From: an uncultured Acidobacteriia bacterium | GTDB lineage: Bacteria; Acidobacteriota; Terriglobia; Bryobacterales; Bryobacteraceae | Length of the DNA: 64,000 nucleotides | Direction of reading: 5' to 3' | Assembly: GCA_903875575.1 (NCBI GenBank) | Contig: CAIQWJ010000028.1 | Location: 1-64,000, forward strand | In this document: positions 26,384 through 35,900 of the stretch, one piece after another | Numbering within the stretch: position 1 is the first letter of the stretch | How the letters are laid out: every line of letters begins with the position of its first letter | Position numbers and translations under genes: made by a program | Notes under the pieces: generated by a model | The model's input: the letters and a program-made list of their open reading frames with translations, nothing else | Database searches by the model: none | Told to the model about the DNA's origin: nothing

Positions 26384-27286
26384 ATGCTCCGCTTCAGTCT
26401 TGTTTTGCTGGTTGGAATTCCTATCGTGGCAGCCGTGGTGATGGCAGCCGTACCGGGGTTTATGAAGGAAGAGGCCGATTGGCGTGCCGCGCGAGAGGAT
26501 CGTCTGAAGCAGCCGAATGGCTGGCTCTCAGTGGCCGGGCTTTTCTGGCTGCACGATGGCGCGATGGCGCTTGGTTCAGACCCACAATCCGACGTGGTGC
26601 TGCCTGCCAGCGCGCCGAAACATGCGGGCACGCTGCGCATGCAGGCGGGGAACGTGACGTTCGAACCGGCTGCTGGTGTGGGGGCAACCGTTTCCGGGAA
26701 GCCCGCAACCAGCAAGGCGATTCTCCAGCCGGACACTGCGGAGCATCCCGACGTGCTGCAGATCGGCAGCATTGCGCTGACGGTAATTAAACGCAGCGAC
26801 CGCACTGGAATTCGTCTGCGCGATCCCGATGCCGCCACCCGACGCAGTTTCACCGGCTGCAAGTGGTTCCCTGCTTCGACAGCGTGGAAAGTCAAGGCGA
26901 AGTGGGTAGCGTACAAGGAGCCGAAGAAGATCAGCATCACCAATATCCTGGGCATGACCAGCGATGAGCCGTCGCCGGGTTACGCGGAGTTCACGATTGC
27001 CGGCAAGACGCTGCGCCTGGAACCGGTGGATGAGGGCGACGGTGGCCTTTCCTTTATGTTCAGGGACACGACGAGCGGCAATGTGACGTACGGGCCGGGC
27101 CGTTTCCTCGATACGGACATGCCGAAAGACGGCTTCGTCGTTCTGGACTTCAATCAGGCATATAACCCGCCTTGCGCGTTCACTGCGTTTGCGACCTGTC
27201 CGCTGCCGCCGAAGCAGAATATTCTACCCATTGCCGTGAATGCCGGCGAGAAGAAGTACAGCGATCATACTGGCGGGTCACATTAA
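26384..27286 (+). CDS. DUF1684 domain protein, membrane-anchored
   Basis: A 300-residue protein with an N-terminal hydrophobic segment ([20 protein letters not shown]), then [20 protein letters not shown] and [10 protein letters not shown], the DUF1684 signature. The C-terminal half has [20 protein letters not shown] and [20 protein letters not shown], also typical. Function unknown. It starts 1 nt after the NIPSNAP stop, so the two are one unit, and its 3' end is close to maf. Confidence 0.88.
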   Translation: MLRFSLVLLVGIPIVAAVVMAAVPGFMKEEADWRAAREDRLKQPNGWLSVAGLFWLHDGAMALGSDPQSDVVLPASAPKHAGTLRMQAGNVTFEPAAGVGATVSGKPATSKAILQPDTAEHPDVLQIGSIALTVIKRSDRTGIRLRDPDAATRRSFTGCKWFPASTAWKVKAKWVAYKEPKKISITNILGMTSDEPSPGYAEFTIAGKTLRLEPVDEGDGGLSFMFRDTTSGNVTYGPGRFLDTDMPKDGFVVLDFNQAYNPPCAFTAFATCPLPPKQNILPIAVNAGEKKYSDHTGGSH

Positions 27287-27305
27287 GAGCGCGGCACGCA
27301 CTAAC

Positions 27306-27872
27306 GTGGCGGTACGAACGCTCGTATTGGCCTCGCGATCTCCCCGGCGAGCAGAGTTATTATCAGCGGCGGGCATAACGTTTACCGTACGCGCAGCGGA
27401 TATCGACGAGACACCATGCTCCGGCGAGAAGCCACGCGACTACGTTGCACGCATGGCGGAAGAGAAAGCCCGCGCTGTGAAGGCCACGGATTCAGAAATC
27501 GTTCTGGCGGCCGATACGACGGTGGTTCTGGGAGACGCTATTCTTGCGAAACCGGAGGATGCAGCGGACGCGGTGCGGATGCTGACCTCGCTCGCAGGAC
27601 ACCGGCATGAGGTGCTAACGGGCATTTATCTGCTCCAACAGGGGAAGTGCCTCGGCAAGGAAGTCGCGAGCACCGCCGTCTGGTTTGGGCCGATGACGGC
27701 AGCGGAAATCAACGCGTACGTAGCATCTGGCGAGCCAATGGATAAAGCCGGTGCCTACGCGATACAGGGCATTGCTTCGCGTTGGATTACGCGGATTGAA
27801 GGCGAGTATTCGAATGTGGTGGGTTTGCCGGTGAGCCTGGTATACGGGTTATTGAAGACGGCAAACAGGTAG
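27306..27872 (+). CDS. maf: Maf family nucleotide pyrophosphatase
   Basis: About 188 residues from GTG 27306, chosen to place the family opening [20 protein letters not shown] at the N-terminus. [20 protein letters not shown] and [20 protein letters not shown], then [20 protein letters not shown] complete the Maf fold. Maf proteins hydrolyse non-canonical or modified nucleotides, typically dTTP/UTP in the YhdE branch. Earlier in-frame starts overlap the DUF1684 gene and add no conserved sequence. Confidence 0.92.
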   Translation: MAVRTLVLASRSPRRAELLSAAGITFTVRAADIDETPCSGEKPRDYVARMAEEKARAVKATDSEIVLAADTTVVLGDAILAKPEDAADAVRMLTSLAGHRHEVLTGIYLLQQGKCLGKEVASTAVWFGPMTAAEINAYVASGEPMDKAGAYAIQGIASRWITRIEGEYSNVVGLPVSLVYGLLKTANR

Positions 27873-28181
27873 CCAGTTCCGTTCACGCGGCACGTTTGGC
27901 CGCAGGCCATGAAACGACGCTGCACGCTGGCCAGGAGAATACATGGGTGCCAGGGCCGCAACATCCTTGAGATGCCGTTCCGGCTGGAGATGTGCCGATG
28001 GAAGTTTCCGGGCTGCCGGACCAGGAAAAGAGGACGTCACCCTGTGACAAACGTCATTTAGGGTCATTGAGCCTGGTCGGTGAATTGGGTCTGGCTCGTG
28101 ATGCCATGCTCCAGCGCAGAAATTTGATAATCGGCAACTCGGATCGGTCCGGGGTGAACGCGTCCTCCCGAAAAACAGAAG
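27873..28181. other. Intergenic, no gene supported
   Basis: A 309-nt convergent gap between maf and the amidohydrolase. Short frames exist on both strands but none has a start signal or recognisable protein pattern. No clear terminator hairpin with a T-run was found. Confidence 0.5.
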
Positions 28182-29501
28182 CTACTGTTTCGTTTCCGAA
28201 TCCTGCCGCACTACGGTGCCGCCCTTCATCACGAATGTCACTCGACGCAGTTCGGTGATATCCGTCAGCGGGTCGCCGCGGACGGCTATGATGTCGGCGA
28301 AGCGGCCTTTTTCGAGTGAGCCGACCTGATCCTGCCAGCCCATCAGTTCCGCCGCGCTGGTTGTTGAAGCACGGATGGCTTCGAGTGGCGTGAGACCGAG
28401 GCGCACCAGCGATACCGGTTCGCTCGCGTTCTTGCCCTGCTCGACTCCGGTGGAGGCGTCCAGTCCACTGGCGAGCCGGACGTGCGCATCCTTCGCCATG
28501 GCGATTTCGGCGCGTAACGCCTGCATGGTTGGTTCCAGTTCAGCCTGGCGAGCCGGCGTGGCTGTTTCGTAACCATCGGAATATGCGGCCGAGGTGGGGA
28601 CAAGGAATGTGCCGTGCTGCGACATCAGGGTGAGAAGTTCGCGGTCGACGTCTGTACCGTGCTCGATGGAGTCCACTCCGGCCTCGACGGCGTTGCGGAT
28701 GCCCTCGCGCGTGGTGGCGTGGGCGGCGACGCGGTGGCCTCCTTTGTGCGCCTCATCGACAATGGCGCGCAGTTCTTCGGGCGTGAGCGTCGCGTGCAGA
28801 CTGCGAGTGGTGTTGGGTGAAGCGATGTCGAGAAAATCGGCGTAGACTTTGATGAGGTCGGCACCGTAGAAGATTTGCTCGCGGGTGGCGCGGCGAGCTT
28901 CGTCGGCACCGGTCACCATCTGGGCACCGCGCGGGAAGGAGGGGACGTCGGGCGAGAGGCGTTCGGGAAAGTAGCCGCCGGTGGCGGCGATGGCACGGGT
29001 GGCGACCTGCATGCGCGGGCCTTCAACAAGGCCGCGGATGATGGCGTCGCGCAGGGCGACGTCGGCGTAGCCGGAACCTTCGTTTTCGACATCGCGCACG
29101 GTGGTGAAGCCGGCACGCAGGGTGTCGCGAGCGCTGGCTGCGCCTTCGAGGGCGCGGTAGGCCTCGGACTTGCCTGCAAGTTGCAGGATGTATTTCTCAT
29201 TTTGGTTGCCCTCGGCCATGCGGGCCATCAGGTGGGTGTGGGCGTCGATGAGGCCGGGAAGGAGGGTGGCTGCGGGCAGGTCAATGATGGCTGCACCGGG
29301 GGGAATGGCGAGGCCGCTGCCTGCATCGGTGATTTTTCCTTTGGCGATCAGGATGACGGGATTCGGGATGTAGGTGCCGGAAGTGACATCAAGCATGCGG
29401 GCTGCGCGGACGGCAGTGACGGGAACTGGATTCTGCGCGGCCAACCGCGTGGCGCAACAGAGGAGAGTCAGGGTGACGTAAGCGACGACATTCTGCGGCA
29501 T
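28182..29501 (-). CDS. Exported amidohydrolase
   Basis: A 439-residue metal-dependent hydrolase of the imidazolonepropionase/Xaa-Pro dipeptidase-like branch. A signal peptide starts at ATG 29501 (NVVAYVTLTLLCCATRLAAQ). The metal motif LLPGLIDAHTHLMARM lies near residue 80, and HRVAAHATTREGIRNAVEAG, VDSIEHGTDVDRELLTLMSQ supply further His ligands. LEKGRFADIIAVRGDPLTDI closes the fold. These exported enzymes cleave peptides or cyclic amides; the substrate is unknown. Confidence 0.9.
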   Translation of the reverse strand: MPQNVVAYVTLTLLCCATRLAAQNPVPVTAVRAARMLDVTSGTYIPNPVILIAKGKITDAGSGLAIPPGAAIIDLPAATLLPGLIDAHTHLMARMAEGNQNEKYILQLAGKSEAYRALEGAASARDTLRAGFTTVRDVENEGSGYADVALRDAIIRGLVEGPRMQVATRAIAATGGYFPERLSPDVPSFPRGAQMVTGADEARRATREQIFYGADLIKVYADFLDIASPNTTRSLHATLTPEELRAIVDEAHKGGHRVAAHATTREGIRNAVEAGVDSIEHGTDVDRELLTLMSQHGTFLVPTSAAYSDGYETATPARQAELEPTMQALRAEIAMAKDAHVRLASGLDASTGVEQGKNASEPVSLVRLGLTPLEAIRASTTSAAELMGWQDQVGSLEKGRFADIIAVRGDPLTDITELRRVTFVMKGGTVVRQDSETKQ

Positions 29502-29869
29502 TGGGGCATTATCGCAGGAGGAAGGCGGGAGCGGTACGACGGTCTGCGACAGGTCACGCGCCCGAACGTCCGAATACCGATTGCCCGGGGGCGGTGACTG
29601 CGCAGGACGATGGTGTCGGGTTTGCGAAGGTTGCCTGGCTGCTTTGACCCGTTGCCGTGGCACTGCGGGAGCCCACGGGCGGCTGTGCGTCCGTCATAAG
29701 CGGCGGGCGGAGCCTGTGGAATCGCGGAGCACTTCGGCGCGAGGCGTCTTCGTCACAGGCTCATTGCCCGCCTGGCGCGCCGACGTGGAATGTATCGAAA
29801 CCGTCTGACGTGGCGGCCGCACAGGCCGACGCTCGGTTTGTCAACGATAGGGTACCGGAGGGGCCGGTA
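29502..29869. other. Intergenic, no gene supported
   Basis: A 368-nt gap between the amidohydrolase start and the DtxR-family stop. It is GC-rich, with short frames lacking start signals on both strands. It should hold the amidohydrolase promoter, but no convincing -35/-10 pair was seen. Confidence 0.45.
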
Positions 29870-30556
29870 TCAGGCAGTCTGGCGAATTACCTGAATATCA
29901 GAGGCGAGCACGCGGCTCAACCGGCACTGTGGCCGTCCGGCGATGCGGACCAGCACCGAAGCCTTGCGTGTCCCAGGGTCGACGATCACGGCAGTTCCGG
30001 GAACCAACCCCAAACGCTCCAACTCGCGCAGGGCAGCGGAGTCCCGATCCGAGACGCTGCTTATAATGGCGGGGACGCCGCAGGGGCAGTTCGAGAGCGC
30101 GATCTCATCGCGAACGGCAATCACGCCATCTTTTTCCGGGATGGGGTGGCCGTGGGGATCGGTCTCGGGATCACCGAGTTTGGCGGCAATTCGGTCCTCC
30201 AGCCGTTCCGATATGTAGTGTTCGAGGCGTTCGGCCTCCTCATGCACTTCATCCCACGAATAATCGAGAATGTCGTGCAGGAAGCGTTCCAAAAGGCGGT
30301 GATGCCGCAGAACCTCTAATGCACGGTATTTGCCGGCTTCGGTGAGGCGCACGCCATGATGCTTCTCATATTTCACGAAAGGCGGCCGGAGGGCTGCCAG
30401 TTTCTTCAGCATGCCCGTCACGGACGCAGCACGAACCGAGAGCTGGTGAGCGAGTGCGTTGCTGGTAACGCGGACGCCGTCCGGTCCGCTAAGCTCCAGA
30501 ATTGCTTTCAGGTAATCATCTGTCGATTCCGTACTGACACGACTTTTAGCTGGCAC
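29870..30556 (-). CDS. DtxR/MntR family metal-dependent repressor
   Basis: About 228 residues from GTG 30556, with an AGGA Shine-Dalgarno 9 nt upstream. STESTDDYLKAILELSGPDG opens the winged helix; VRAASVTGMLKKLAALRPPF is the recognition region. The dimer/metal domain has HHRLLERFLHDILDYSWDEV, then EEAERLEHYISERLEDRIAA, with conserved His/Glu ligands. An FeoA/SH3-like domain ends the protein (LRELERLGLVPGTAVIVD). It senses Fe or Mn. A perfect DtxR-like palindrome lies in the leader of the divergent TonB receptor gene, the likely target. Confidence 0.9.
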   Translation of the reverse strand: MPAKSRVSTESTDDYLKAILELSGPDGVRVTSNALAHQLSVRAASVTGMLKKLAALRPPFVKYEKHHGVRLTEAGKYRALEVLRHHRLLERFLHDILDYSWDEVHEEAERLEHYISERLEDRIAAKLGDPETDPHGHPIPEKDGVIAVRDEIALSNCPCGVPAIISSVSDRDSAALRELERLGLVPGTAVIVDPGTRKASVLVRIAGRPQCRLSRVLASDIQVIRQTA

Positions 30557-30764
30557 TAAACCAATCCTAGCAGCCCGTGGCAACAGTCGCTCCCTTGCGA
30601 TTCGCGACACTGAACGTGTCCCTTCCGCTGAGCCGCGCAGGCAAAATAAGCGGTCGATCCGGACTTCTGTCACGAGTTGCCAGCCCACGATATGGGCCGA
30701 TGCCATGCTCCGTGACCATCCGGTAAATCAGGCGGGCCTGATAGGTTCGAGCCCGGCATGGTAG

Positions 30765-30782
30765 ATTTAGGCATGCCTAAAT
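30765..30782. promoter_or_regulatory. Perfect 18-bp DtxR-type operator palindrome
   Basis: ATTTAGGCATGCCTAAAT is a perfect palindrome with TTAGG/CCTAA half-sites like those of DtxR/IdeR boxes. It lies between the DtxR-family gene and the signal-peptide ATG (30818) of the TonB receptor. Metal-dependent repression of the receptor is inferred. Confidence 0.65.
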
Positions 30783-30817
30783 TCAAGGGCGGACGCGACC
30801 TGTTTTCTCCACACGCC

Positions 30818-33800
30818 ATGTCGATTCCTCTGGGGCTCCTGCTGCTATCCGCTCTCACCGCTCTTCCGCTGGTGGCTCAGGGTGAGACCACGAGCGCAAT
30901 CGTTGGTTCCGTCAGCGATCCGGCGGGAGCCGCCATTGCGGGGGCCACGGTGACGGTCACGAGCACGGATACCGCTATGAAGCGATCCGGGAAAACGGAC
31001 GAGGCCGGACGATTTAACTTTCCCCAGCTCAGGCCCGGCTCCTATGCGGTGCGGGCGGAGGCGGACAGGTTTGCAGCACAGGAGAATAACCCGGTTGTGG
31101 CCGGACTTGGCCAAAGACAAACAGTCGACTTCACTCTGCATATCGCAGCTGCGAACCAATCCATCACGGTTACGGAAGAAACGCCACTCATCAATCCGCA
31201 GAATCCGAATACATCGACGACGCTGACCGCCGCGGCGCTGGAGAACCTTCCCAATCCGGGTGGCGACATGACGTATCCTTTACAGTTTGCCGCCGGCGCG
31301 CTCATCAATACGGCTGGCAGCGGCAATGACTTCGTGGGCGGCACGAACGGCTATGGCAACGTCCAGTTCAATGGTCTGCCCTCTCTCTCAAACGGCTATA
31401 TTGTCGACGGCCTGGAAACGAACGACCCGCTGACCAATCTGAACAGCGGCCTCTCCACCAACCTGGTACTTGGCCTGAATTCCATCTCCGAGGTGACTGT
31501 GAACACGCTTTCCTACGCCGTGGATCAGGGACGGTACGGGGCTTCTCAGGTCAATTATGTGACCAAATCGGGGACGAATCAGTTTCACGGAAACCTCTAC
31601 GGGCTTTGGAATGGTTCGAAGATGAACGCCGCGAACTTCTTCACCAATTCGACGCCGGGTAACCACAAGCCGCGCTCGACGGTGAACCACTTCGGGGGCA
31701 GTCTGGGTGGGCCATTGGTACGCAACAAACTGTTCTTCTTCTTCGATTCCGAGTGGGTGCGAATCGCGCTTCCCATCGTCTCGGCAACCACGGTCCCAAC
31801 GCCCGCGTTTGAAAACTACGTACTGCAACAGCTTCCGTGCGGCGGAACAGATTCCATCACGGGGTCAGTTTATCAACCGTCGCCACAATCGGTCCCGTTC
31901 TATCAGAAGATGTTCTCGCTTTACGGAAACACCGCGGGCACGCCGCTCACGGTTCAGGGCTGCCCGTTCAACAGCGACGGAAGTCCGGCAGGCGGCACTC
32001 CGGCGGCGGGCAACGGTTGCGCGAATCGACGGAGCGTTTCGCAATCCAGCTCAGATTCCGAGCAAGTCCAGACGGGCCGGGTGGACTACAACATCAATGA
32101 GCACAGCACCGCCTGGTTCCGCCTTCAGTATGACGGCGGATTGCAGGCCGCTTACACCGACCCCATCAATCCATTGTTCAACGCGGTATCGGCTCAACCG
32201 CTTTACTCGTTTGCAGCGGGATTCACGCAGGTGTATTCGCCAAAGGTCGTGAACTATTTCAACCCTGCCTTTTCCTGGTATGAGAGTCTTTTTGGTCCCA
32301 GTGATCTTCAAAAAACGCTCCTTGCGTTCCCCATCGTGCTCGAAGGCAGCGGAGCGAACGCGCCCTTTACGACTCTCGGCGGGCTCGATAACACCTGGGT
32401 GCAAGGCAGACGCGCTTCCCGGTTTTTCATCAACGATAATCTGGCCTGGAGTGTTGGGGCACACGAACTGAGGTTTGGGACCAATACCAGAATCCTTCGG
32501 CTGAACGACTACGACTTCGGCGAGGGCGCGGTGCCGGTGGTGAACTACACAACGCTGCCGCAATTCATCTATGGAGTTGCATCGACGGCCTCCCGGACGT
32601 TCACTCTGGCCAATTCACAGCCTTACAACTTTCTCAATCTGGACCTTTATGTTCAGGACACGTGGAAAGTGACCCGCGCCCTGACGTGGACGTTCGGATT
32701 GCGGGCTACCCATAACGCCAACCCGATCAATCCGCATAACGCCGTGGCACGTCTCTCCGGCGCGTTCGATGCAATCCTTCATGATGTCAACCAGCCCCTG
32801 AACGCCGCGATCCAAACCGATCTGGGAAACGTCTTCGCTTCAACCGCGCCGGCCTTCTTACAGCCCAGAACGGCGATTGCCCTGCAATTGGCACCGAAGA
32901 CAGTACTGCGAACGGGGTTCGGGTTATTCAGCGACCTCCTGCCTGGGAGCGTGGTCGATCTCATCGGCAGCAACCCACCGTACTCGAAAACATTTCAGGG
33001 AGGTCTGCTGGGCAATGTGGGTGGCACCGCGATTGCGCCGGGAGTTCCAGGCAGCGCCGTGGACGCGACCATCGCGGCAAATCAGACCTTCCTTTCCGGA
33101 TTCGCTCAGGGCCGGCTCTCCTGCGCCTCACCGCAGGCCAACCCGGTTACGTGCCTTCCGCCGATCGCAATCACGACCGTTCCGGATGGCAAGCTCCGTG
33201 CGCCCTATTTCATGGAGTGGAGCTTTGCACTGGAACAACAGTTTGGATCGACCGTCAATCTCCGTGCCCAGTACGTCGGCACGCGCGCGGTGAACCAGCC
33301 GTATCAAACCCAGGTGAACGGCTATCAAACCGTTTGCGAAGGATGCTTTGCGCCGTTTCCCTATGGGAAGCCAACGGACCCCAGATTTGGCGCGGTCACG
33401 CAACTGAATACCGGTGCGAACAGCCACTACAATGGCCTGCAACTGACAGCGGAAAAGCGGCTCGCCCACGGATTGCAGGTACAGACAAACTACACCTGGA
33501 GCCGTTGCATGGACACAGTTTCGAACGGCGGATTCCTGCCCTTCTCCGCGGGCGGAATTGTCTCGCCGCTGCCCGGAGAACTGGGACGCCAGTACGGTCC
33601 CTGCGATTACGATGTGCGCCACAATTTCACGGCGCAGTACACGTACCAATTGCCTGTCAAGGTGAGGAACAGGATGGCGGGCTATGCGTTGAACGGCTGG
33701 CAAGTATCCGGAACGGCGTTCTGGCACAGCGGGATTCCGTTCTCGGTTCTAAGCGCGCCCTATACGGCGAGTGGAAATGGCATCGTGCAGGGTAGTGGCC

Positions 33801-34279
33801 CTCAGTACGCCAGCGTCGTTCCCGGCGTGCCGCTGTACGCGCATCAAGCCATCCCGGGCGTGACGCAGCCGGGAACGGTGCAGTGGCTCAATCCCGACGC
33901 CTTTGTCTCGACCACAGATCCAGGCACGGGTGCGTGTGTGGGTGGCGACAATCCGAAGAGCTGCCAGTTCGGCAACCTGGGGCGCAATGCACTACGCGGA
34001 CCAGACTTCAGATGGAGCGATTTTTACATCACCAAATGGTTCGCGTTGCGGGAGCACGTGAAGCTGCGGATCGACGGGCAGTTCTTTAACGTCTTCAATC
34101 ACCCGAATTTTGGTCTTCCCGTCCTGGGCTATGCAGGCATCCCCGGCAAACCTTCCACGCAAACCGGATTTGGAGCGCTCAGTTACACGACCGCCCCGCC
34201 GACGGGGCTGCTTGGCGTTGGTTTGGGCGGTGACAGTTCCCCGCGAATGATCGCTTTTCAGGCACGGCTGGAGTTTTGA
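30818..34279 (+). CDS. TonB-dependent receptor, Oar-like, with carboxypeptidase-regulatory domain
   Basis: About 1,153 residues from ATG 30818, which starts the signal peptide (MSIPLGLLLLSALTALPLVA). An upstream in-frame ATG at 30758 would read through the operator palindrome and is not preferred. A carboxypeptidase-regulatory Ig-like domain follows (SAIVGSVSDPAGAAIAGATV, FNFPQLRPGSYAVRAEADRF), then a plug-like region (GLPSLSNGYIVDGLETNDPL). A long beta-barrel ends in a C-terminal aromatic residue (IAFQARLEF). Acidobacterial proteins of this layout are outer-membrane receptors, mostly of unknown substrate. The box upstream suggests iron or manganese control. Confidence 0.9.
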   Translation: MSIPLGLLLLSALTALPLVAQGETTSAIVGSVSDPAGAAIAGATVTVTSTDTAMKRSGKTDEAGRFNFPQLRPGSYAVRAEADRFAAQENNPVVAGLGQRQTVDFTLHIAAANQSITVTEETPLINPQNPNTSTTLTAAALENLPNPGGDMTYPLQFAAGALINTAGSGNDFVGGTNGYGNVQFNGLPSLSNGYIVDGLETNDPLTNLNSGLSTNLVLGLNSISEVTVNTLSYAVDQGRYGASQVNYVTKSGTNQFHGNLYGLWNGSKMNAANFFTNSTPGNHKPRSTVNHFGGSLGGPLVRNKLFFFFDSEWVRIALPIVSATTVPTPAFENYVLQQLPCGGTDSITGSVYQPSPQSVPFYQKMFSLYGNTAGTPLTVQGCPFNSDGSPAGGTPAAGNGCANRRSVSQSSSDSEQVQTGRVDYNINEHSTAWFRLQYDGGLQAAYTDPINPLFNAVSAQPLYSFAAGFTQVYSPKVVNYFNPAFSWYESLFGPSDLQKTLLAFPIVLEGSGANAPFTTLGGLDNTWVQGRRASRFFINDNLAWSVGAHELRFGTNTRILRLNDYDFGEGAVPVVNYTTLPQFIYGVASTASRTFTLANSQPYNFLNLDLYVQDTWKVTRALTWTFGLRATHNANPINPHNAVARLSGAFDAILHDVNQPLNAAIQTDLGNVFASTAPAFLQPRTAIALQLAPKTVLRTGFGLFSDLLPGSVVDLIGSNPPYSKTFQGGLLGNVGGTAIAPGVPGSAVDATIAANQTFLSGFAQGRLSCASPQANPVTCLPPIAITTVPDGKLRAPYFMEWSFALEQQFGSTVNLRAQYVGTRAVNQPYQTQVNGYQTVCEGCFAPFPYGKPTDPRFGAVTQLNTGANSHYNGLQLTAEKRLAHGLQVQTNYTWSRCMDTVSNGGFLPFSAGGIVSPLPGELGRQYGPCDYDVRHNFTAQYTYQLPVKVRNRMAGYALNGWQVSGTAFWHSGIPFSVLSAPYTASGNGIVQGSGPQYASVVPGVPLYAHQAIPGVTQPGTVQWLNPDAFVSTTDPGTGACVGGDNPKSCQFGNLGRNALRGPDFRWSDFYITKWFALREHVKLRIDGQFFNVFNHPNFGLPVLGYAGIPGKPSTQTGFGALSYTTAPPTGLLGVGLGGDSSPRMIAFQARLEF

Positions 34280-34799
34280 AGCCGGTCCCATGAAGGCAAC
34301 AGGCGCGCCCTGGCAGCGTGGCGAGCAGGTGGTTTGCCGTAAGGTATTCGCGCCCGGAAGTTGACGGGCGTACCAGTGAAGCCCCACAGCCGGCCCGTTG
34401 GACTGGCGGTGCCGTGAGATCACACGCAGTCTTTCAGGAAACAATCCTGCTCAGGAAACCTTACTGCGACCGATGCAGGCGAAACCTCTCAATTGTCGTG
34501 AAGATAACCCCGCCACCCTGCGTCGTGAGAAAACGCCGGAGTTGATCGGCGTTTTCGGTCTGCTTGGCCGGGCCGGCCGGAGAACGGGCGGTCACAAATT
34601 CGACAGGAAGCTGGTTGTCAGGGTCATGGCGAACCGCCTCAATCACGGACATCGGGTGGCGGAGCGAGGCGCGCCGCCGCAGCCAGGAAGATCACCAGAA
34701 GGCGATTTGCCCGAGCCCTTGAGGTGGCCGATCTACGATTTTGCACACGGCGAGCCGCACCGCGAAGAATTGGCGGCACCGGCAAGCCTGCTGGTGCTC
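34280..34799. other. Intergenic, no gene supported
   Basis: A 520-nt convergent gap. A 63-residue minus-strand frame at 34461-34652 (opening MSVIEAVRHDPDNQLPVEFV) looks protein-like in places but has no start signal or family match, so it is not called. It might be the remnant of a decayed gene. Confidence 0.4.
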
Positions 34800-35813
34800 T
34801 TAAAGCGATAATCGATCAGTGCGGACGGGGCCGGTGGAATCGCGGACCACGAGTTCCGGGGCGAAGGCAAATTCGCGGCCCACGAGTTCCTTTGCTTTCT
34901 CGTCGCGGGCCAGAGTCCGGAAAACCATGTGCCCGATTTCATCGCGCGGGATATGGACGGTGGTCAGAGGGGGGTAGCAGTACTTCGCCAGTTCGATATC
35001 GTCGAAGCCTGTTACGGAAATGTCACGGGGAACCTGAAGACCGCGCTCTCTGATTTCGAGCAGAGCGCCGACTGCCATGATGTCATTCACGCAAATGATG
35101 GCAGTGGGCGGACGTCCGGTGGAAAGGAGTTCGGCGGCGGCGGCGCGACCGCCCTGGAGACTATCTTCACTGGAGGCCTGCCGAACGGTGGCGGAGGAGT
35201 TGGTCGCCCGGGCACGTTCGAGCACGGCGCTGCACCGATCGAGAAGGGGGCCGAGGGCCGCATGATGACTGATCAGGCCGAGTTCGGTGTGGCCGAGAGA
35301 GGTGAGATAGTCGACCACGCGCTCCACGCCTCTGCGGTAGTCCACGCTGACTTTCGTCACGTGGCCCCCGGCCTTGCCGACGTCATAGAGGACAACGGGC
35401 ATATCGCCCTGGGTCAGTTCGTCAATGAGGACGTCATCTACCTCTGAGACGATGAGGGCGAGACCGGCGACGCGTCGGCCGAGCATGACGCGGACACTCG
35501 CGGTCAGTTGTTCAGGCCGATAAAGTGTGTTCGCGACGACCACTTCATACCCGGCGGCATGGCAATCGCTCTCCACTGCGCGGTAGACGTCGAGAAAAAA
35601 CGGGTTATCGAGATTTGAAACTATTACGCCGATGGTTTTGTTGGTGGCCCCGGCGAGGCTGCGGGCGTGGAGGTTGGGATGGTACTTGAGGTCGGAGATG
35701 GCCTTCATCACGCGGGCGCGGGTGGAACTCTTTACGGTATCCACGCCATTGAGAACACGTGAAACGGTGGCGGTGGAGACGCGGGCGCGTTCGGCGACAT
35801 CTTGCAAACTCAT
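34800..35813 (-). CDS. LacI family transcriptional regulator
   Basis: A 337-residue repressor from ATG 35813 (MSLQDVAERARVSTATVSRV, then LNGVDTVKSSTRARVMKAI), the LacI HTH and hinge. The periplasmic-binding-like core shows NKTIGVIVSNLDNPFFLDVY, PPTAIICVNDIMAVGALLEI and ISVTGFDDIELAKYCYPPLT. It should bind a sugar or sugar acid from the adjacent hemicellulose locus. It is the last gene of the leftward run. A 12-bp perfect inverted repeat abuts its start codon. The LacI-type palindrome at 48310-48329 is a candidate target. Confidence 0.93.
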   Translation of the reverse strand: MSLQDVAERARVSTATVSRVLNGVDTVKSSTRARVMKAISDLKYHPNLHARSLAGATNKTIGVIVSNLDNPFFLDVYRAVESDCHAAGYEVVVANTLYRPEQLTASVRVMLGRRVAGLALIVSEVDDVLIDELTQGDMPVVLYDVGKAGGHVTKVSVDYRRGVERVVDYLTSLGHTELGLISHHAALGPLLDRCSAVLERARATNSSATVRQASSEDSLQGGRAAAAELLSTGRPPTAIICVNDIMAVGALLEIRERGLQVPRDISVTGFDDIELAKYCYPPLTTVHIPRDEIGHMVFRTLARDEKAKELVGREFAFAPELVVRDSTGPVRTDRLSL

Positions 35814-35814
35814 T

Positions 35815-35843
35815 GCGGAATCAGTGTACCGCACTGATTCCGC
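35815..35843 (-). promoter_or_regulatory. Perfect inverted repeat abutting the lacI start
   Basis: GCGGAATCAGTG (35815-35826) and its exact complement (35832-35843) flank a 5-nt spacer; the repeat ends one base before the ATG. As DNA it could be an operator; as RNA it would form a hairpin covering the ribosome binding site. Confidence 0.55.
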
Positions 35844-35900
35844 GCGGCTTTGTCAGGACGGCAGCCAGGTGCGCGGTTTCGTAGGGACCGAGGGACCGGC

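Noticed and set aside
34461-34652. Possible 63-residue gene in the gap after the TonB receptor
   Set aside because: No ribosome site, no recognisable domain, and it is within a likely decayed convergent gap.
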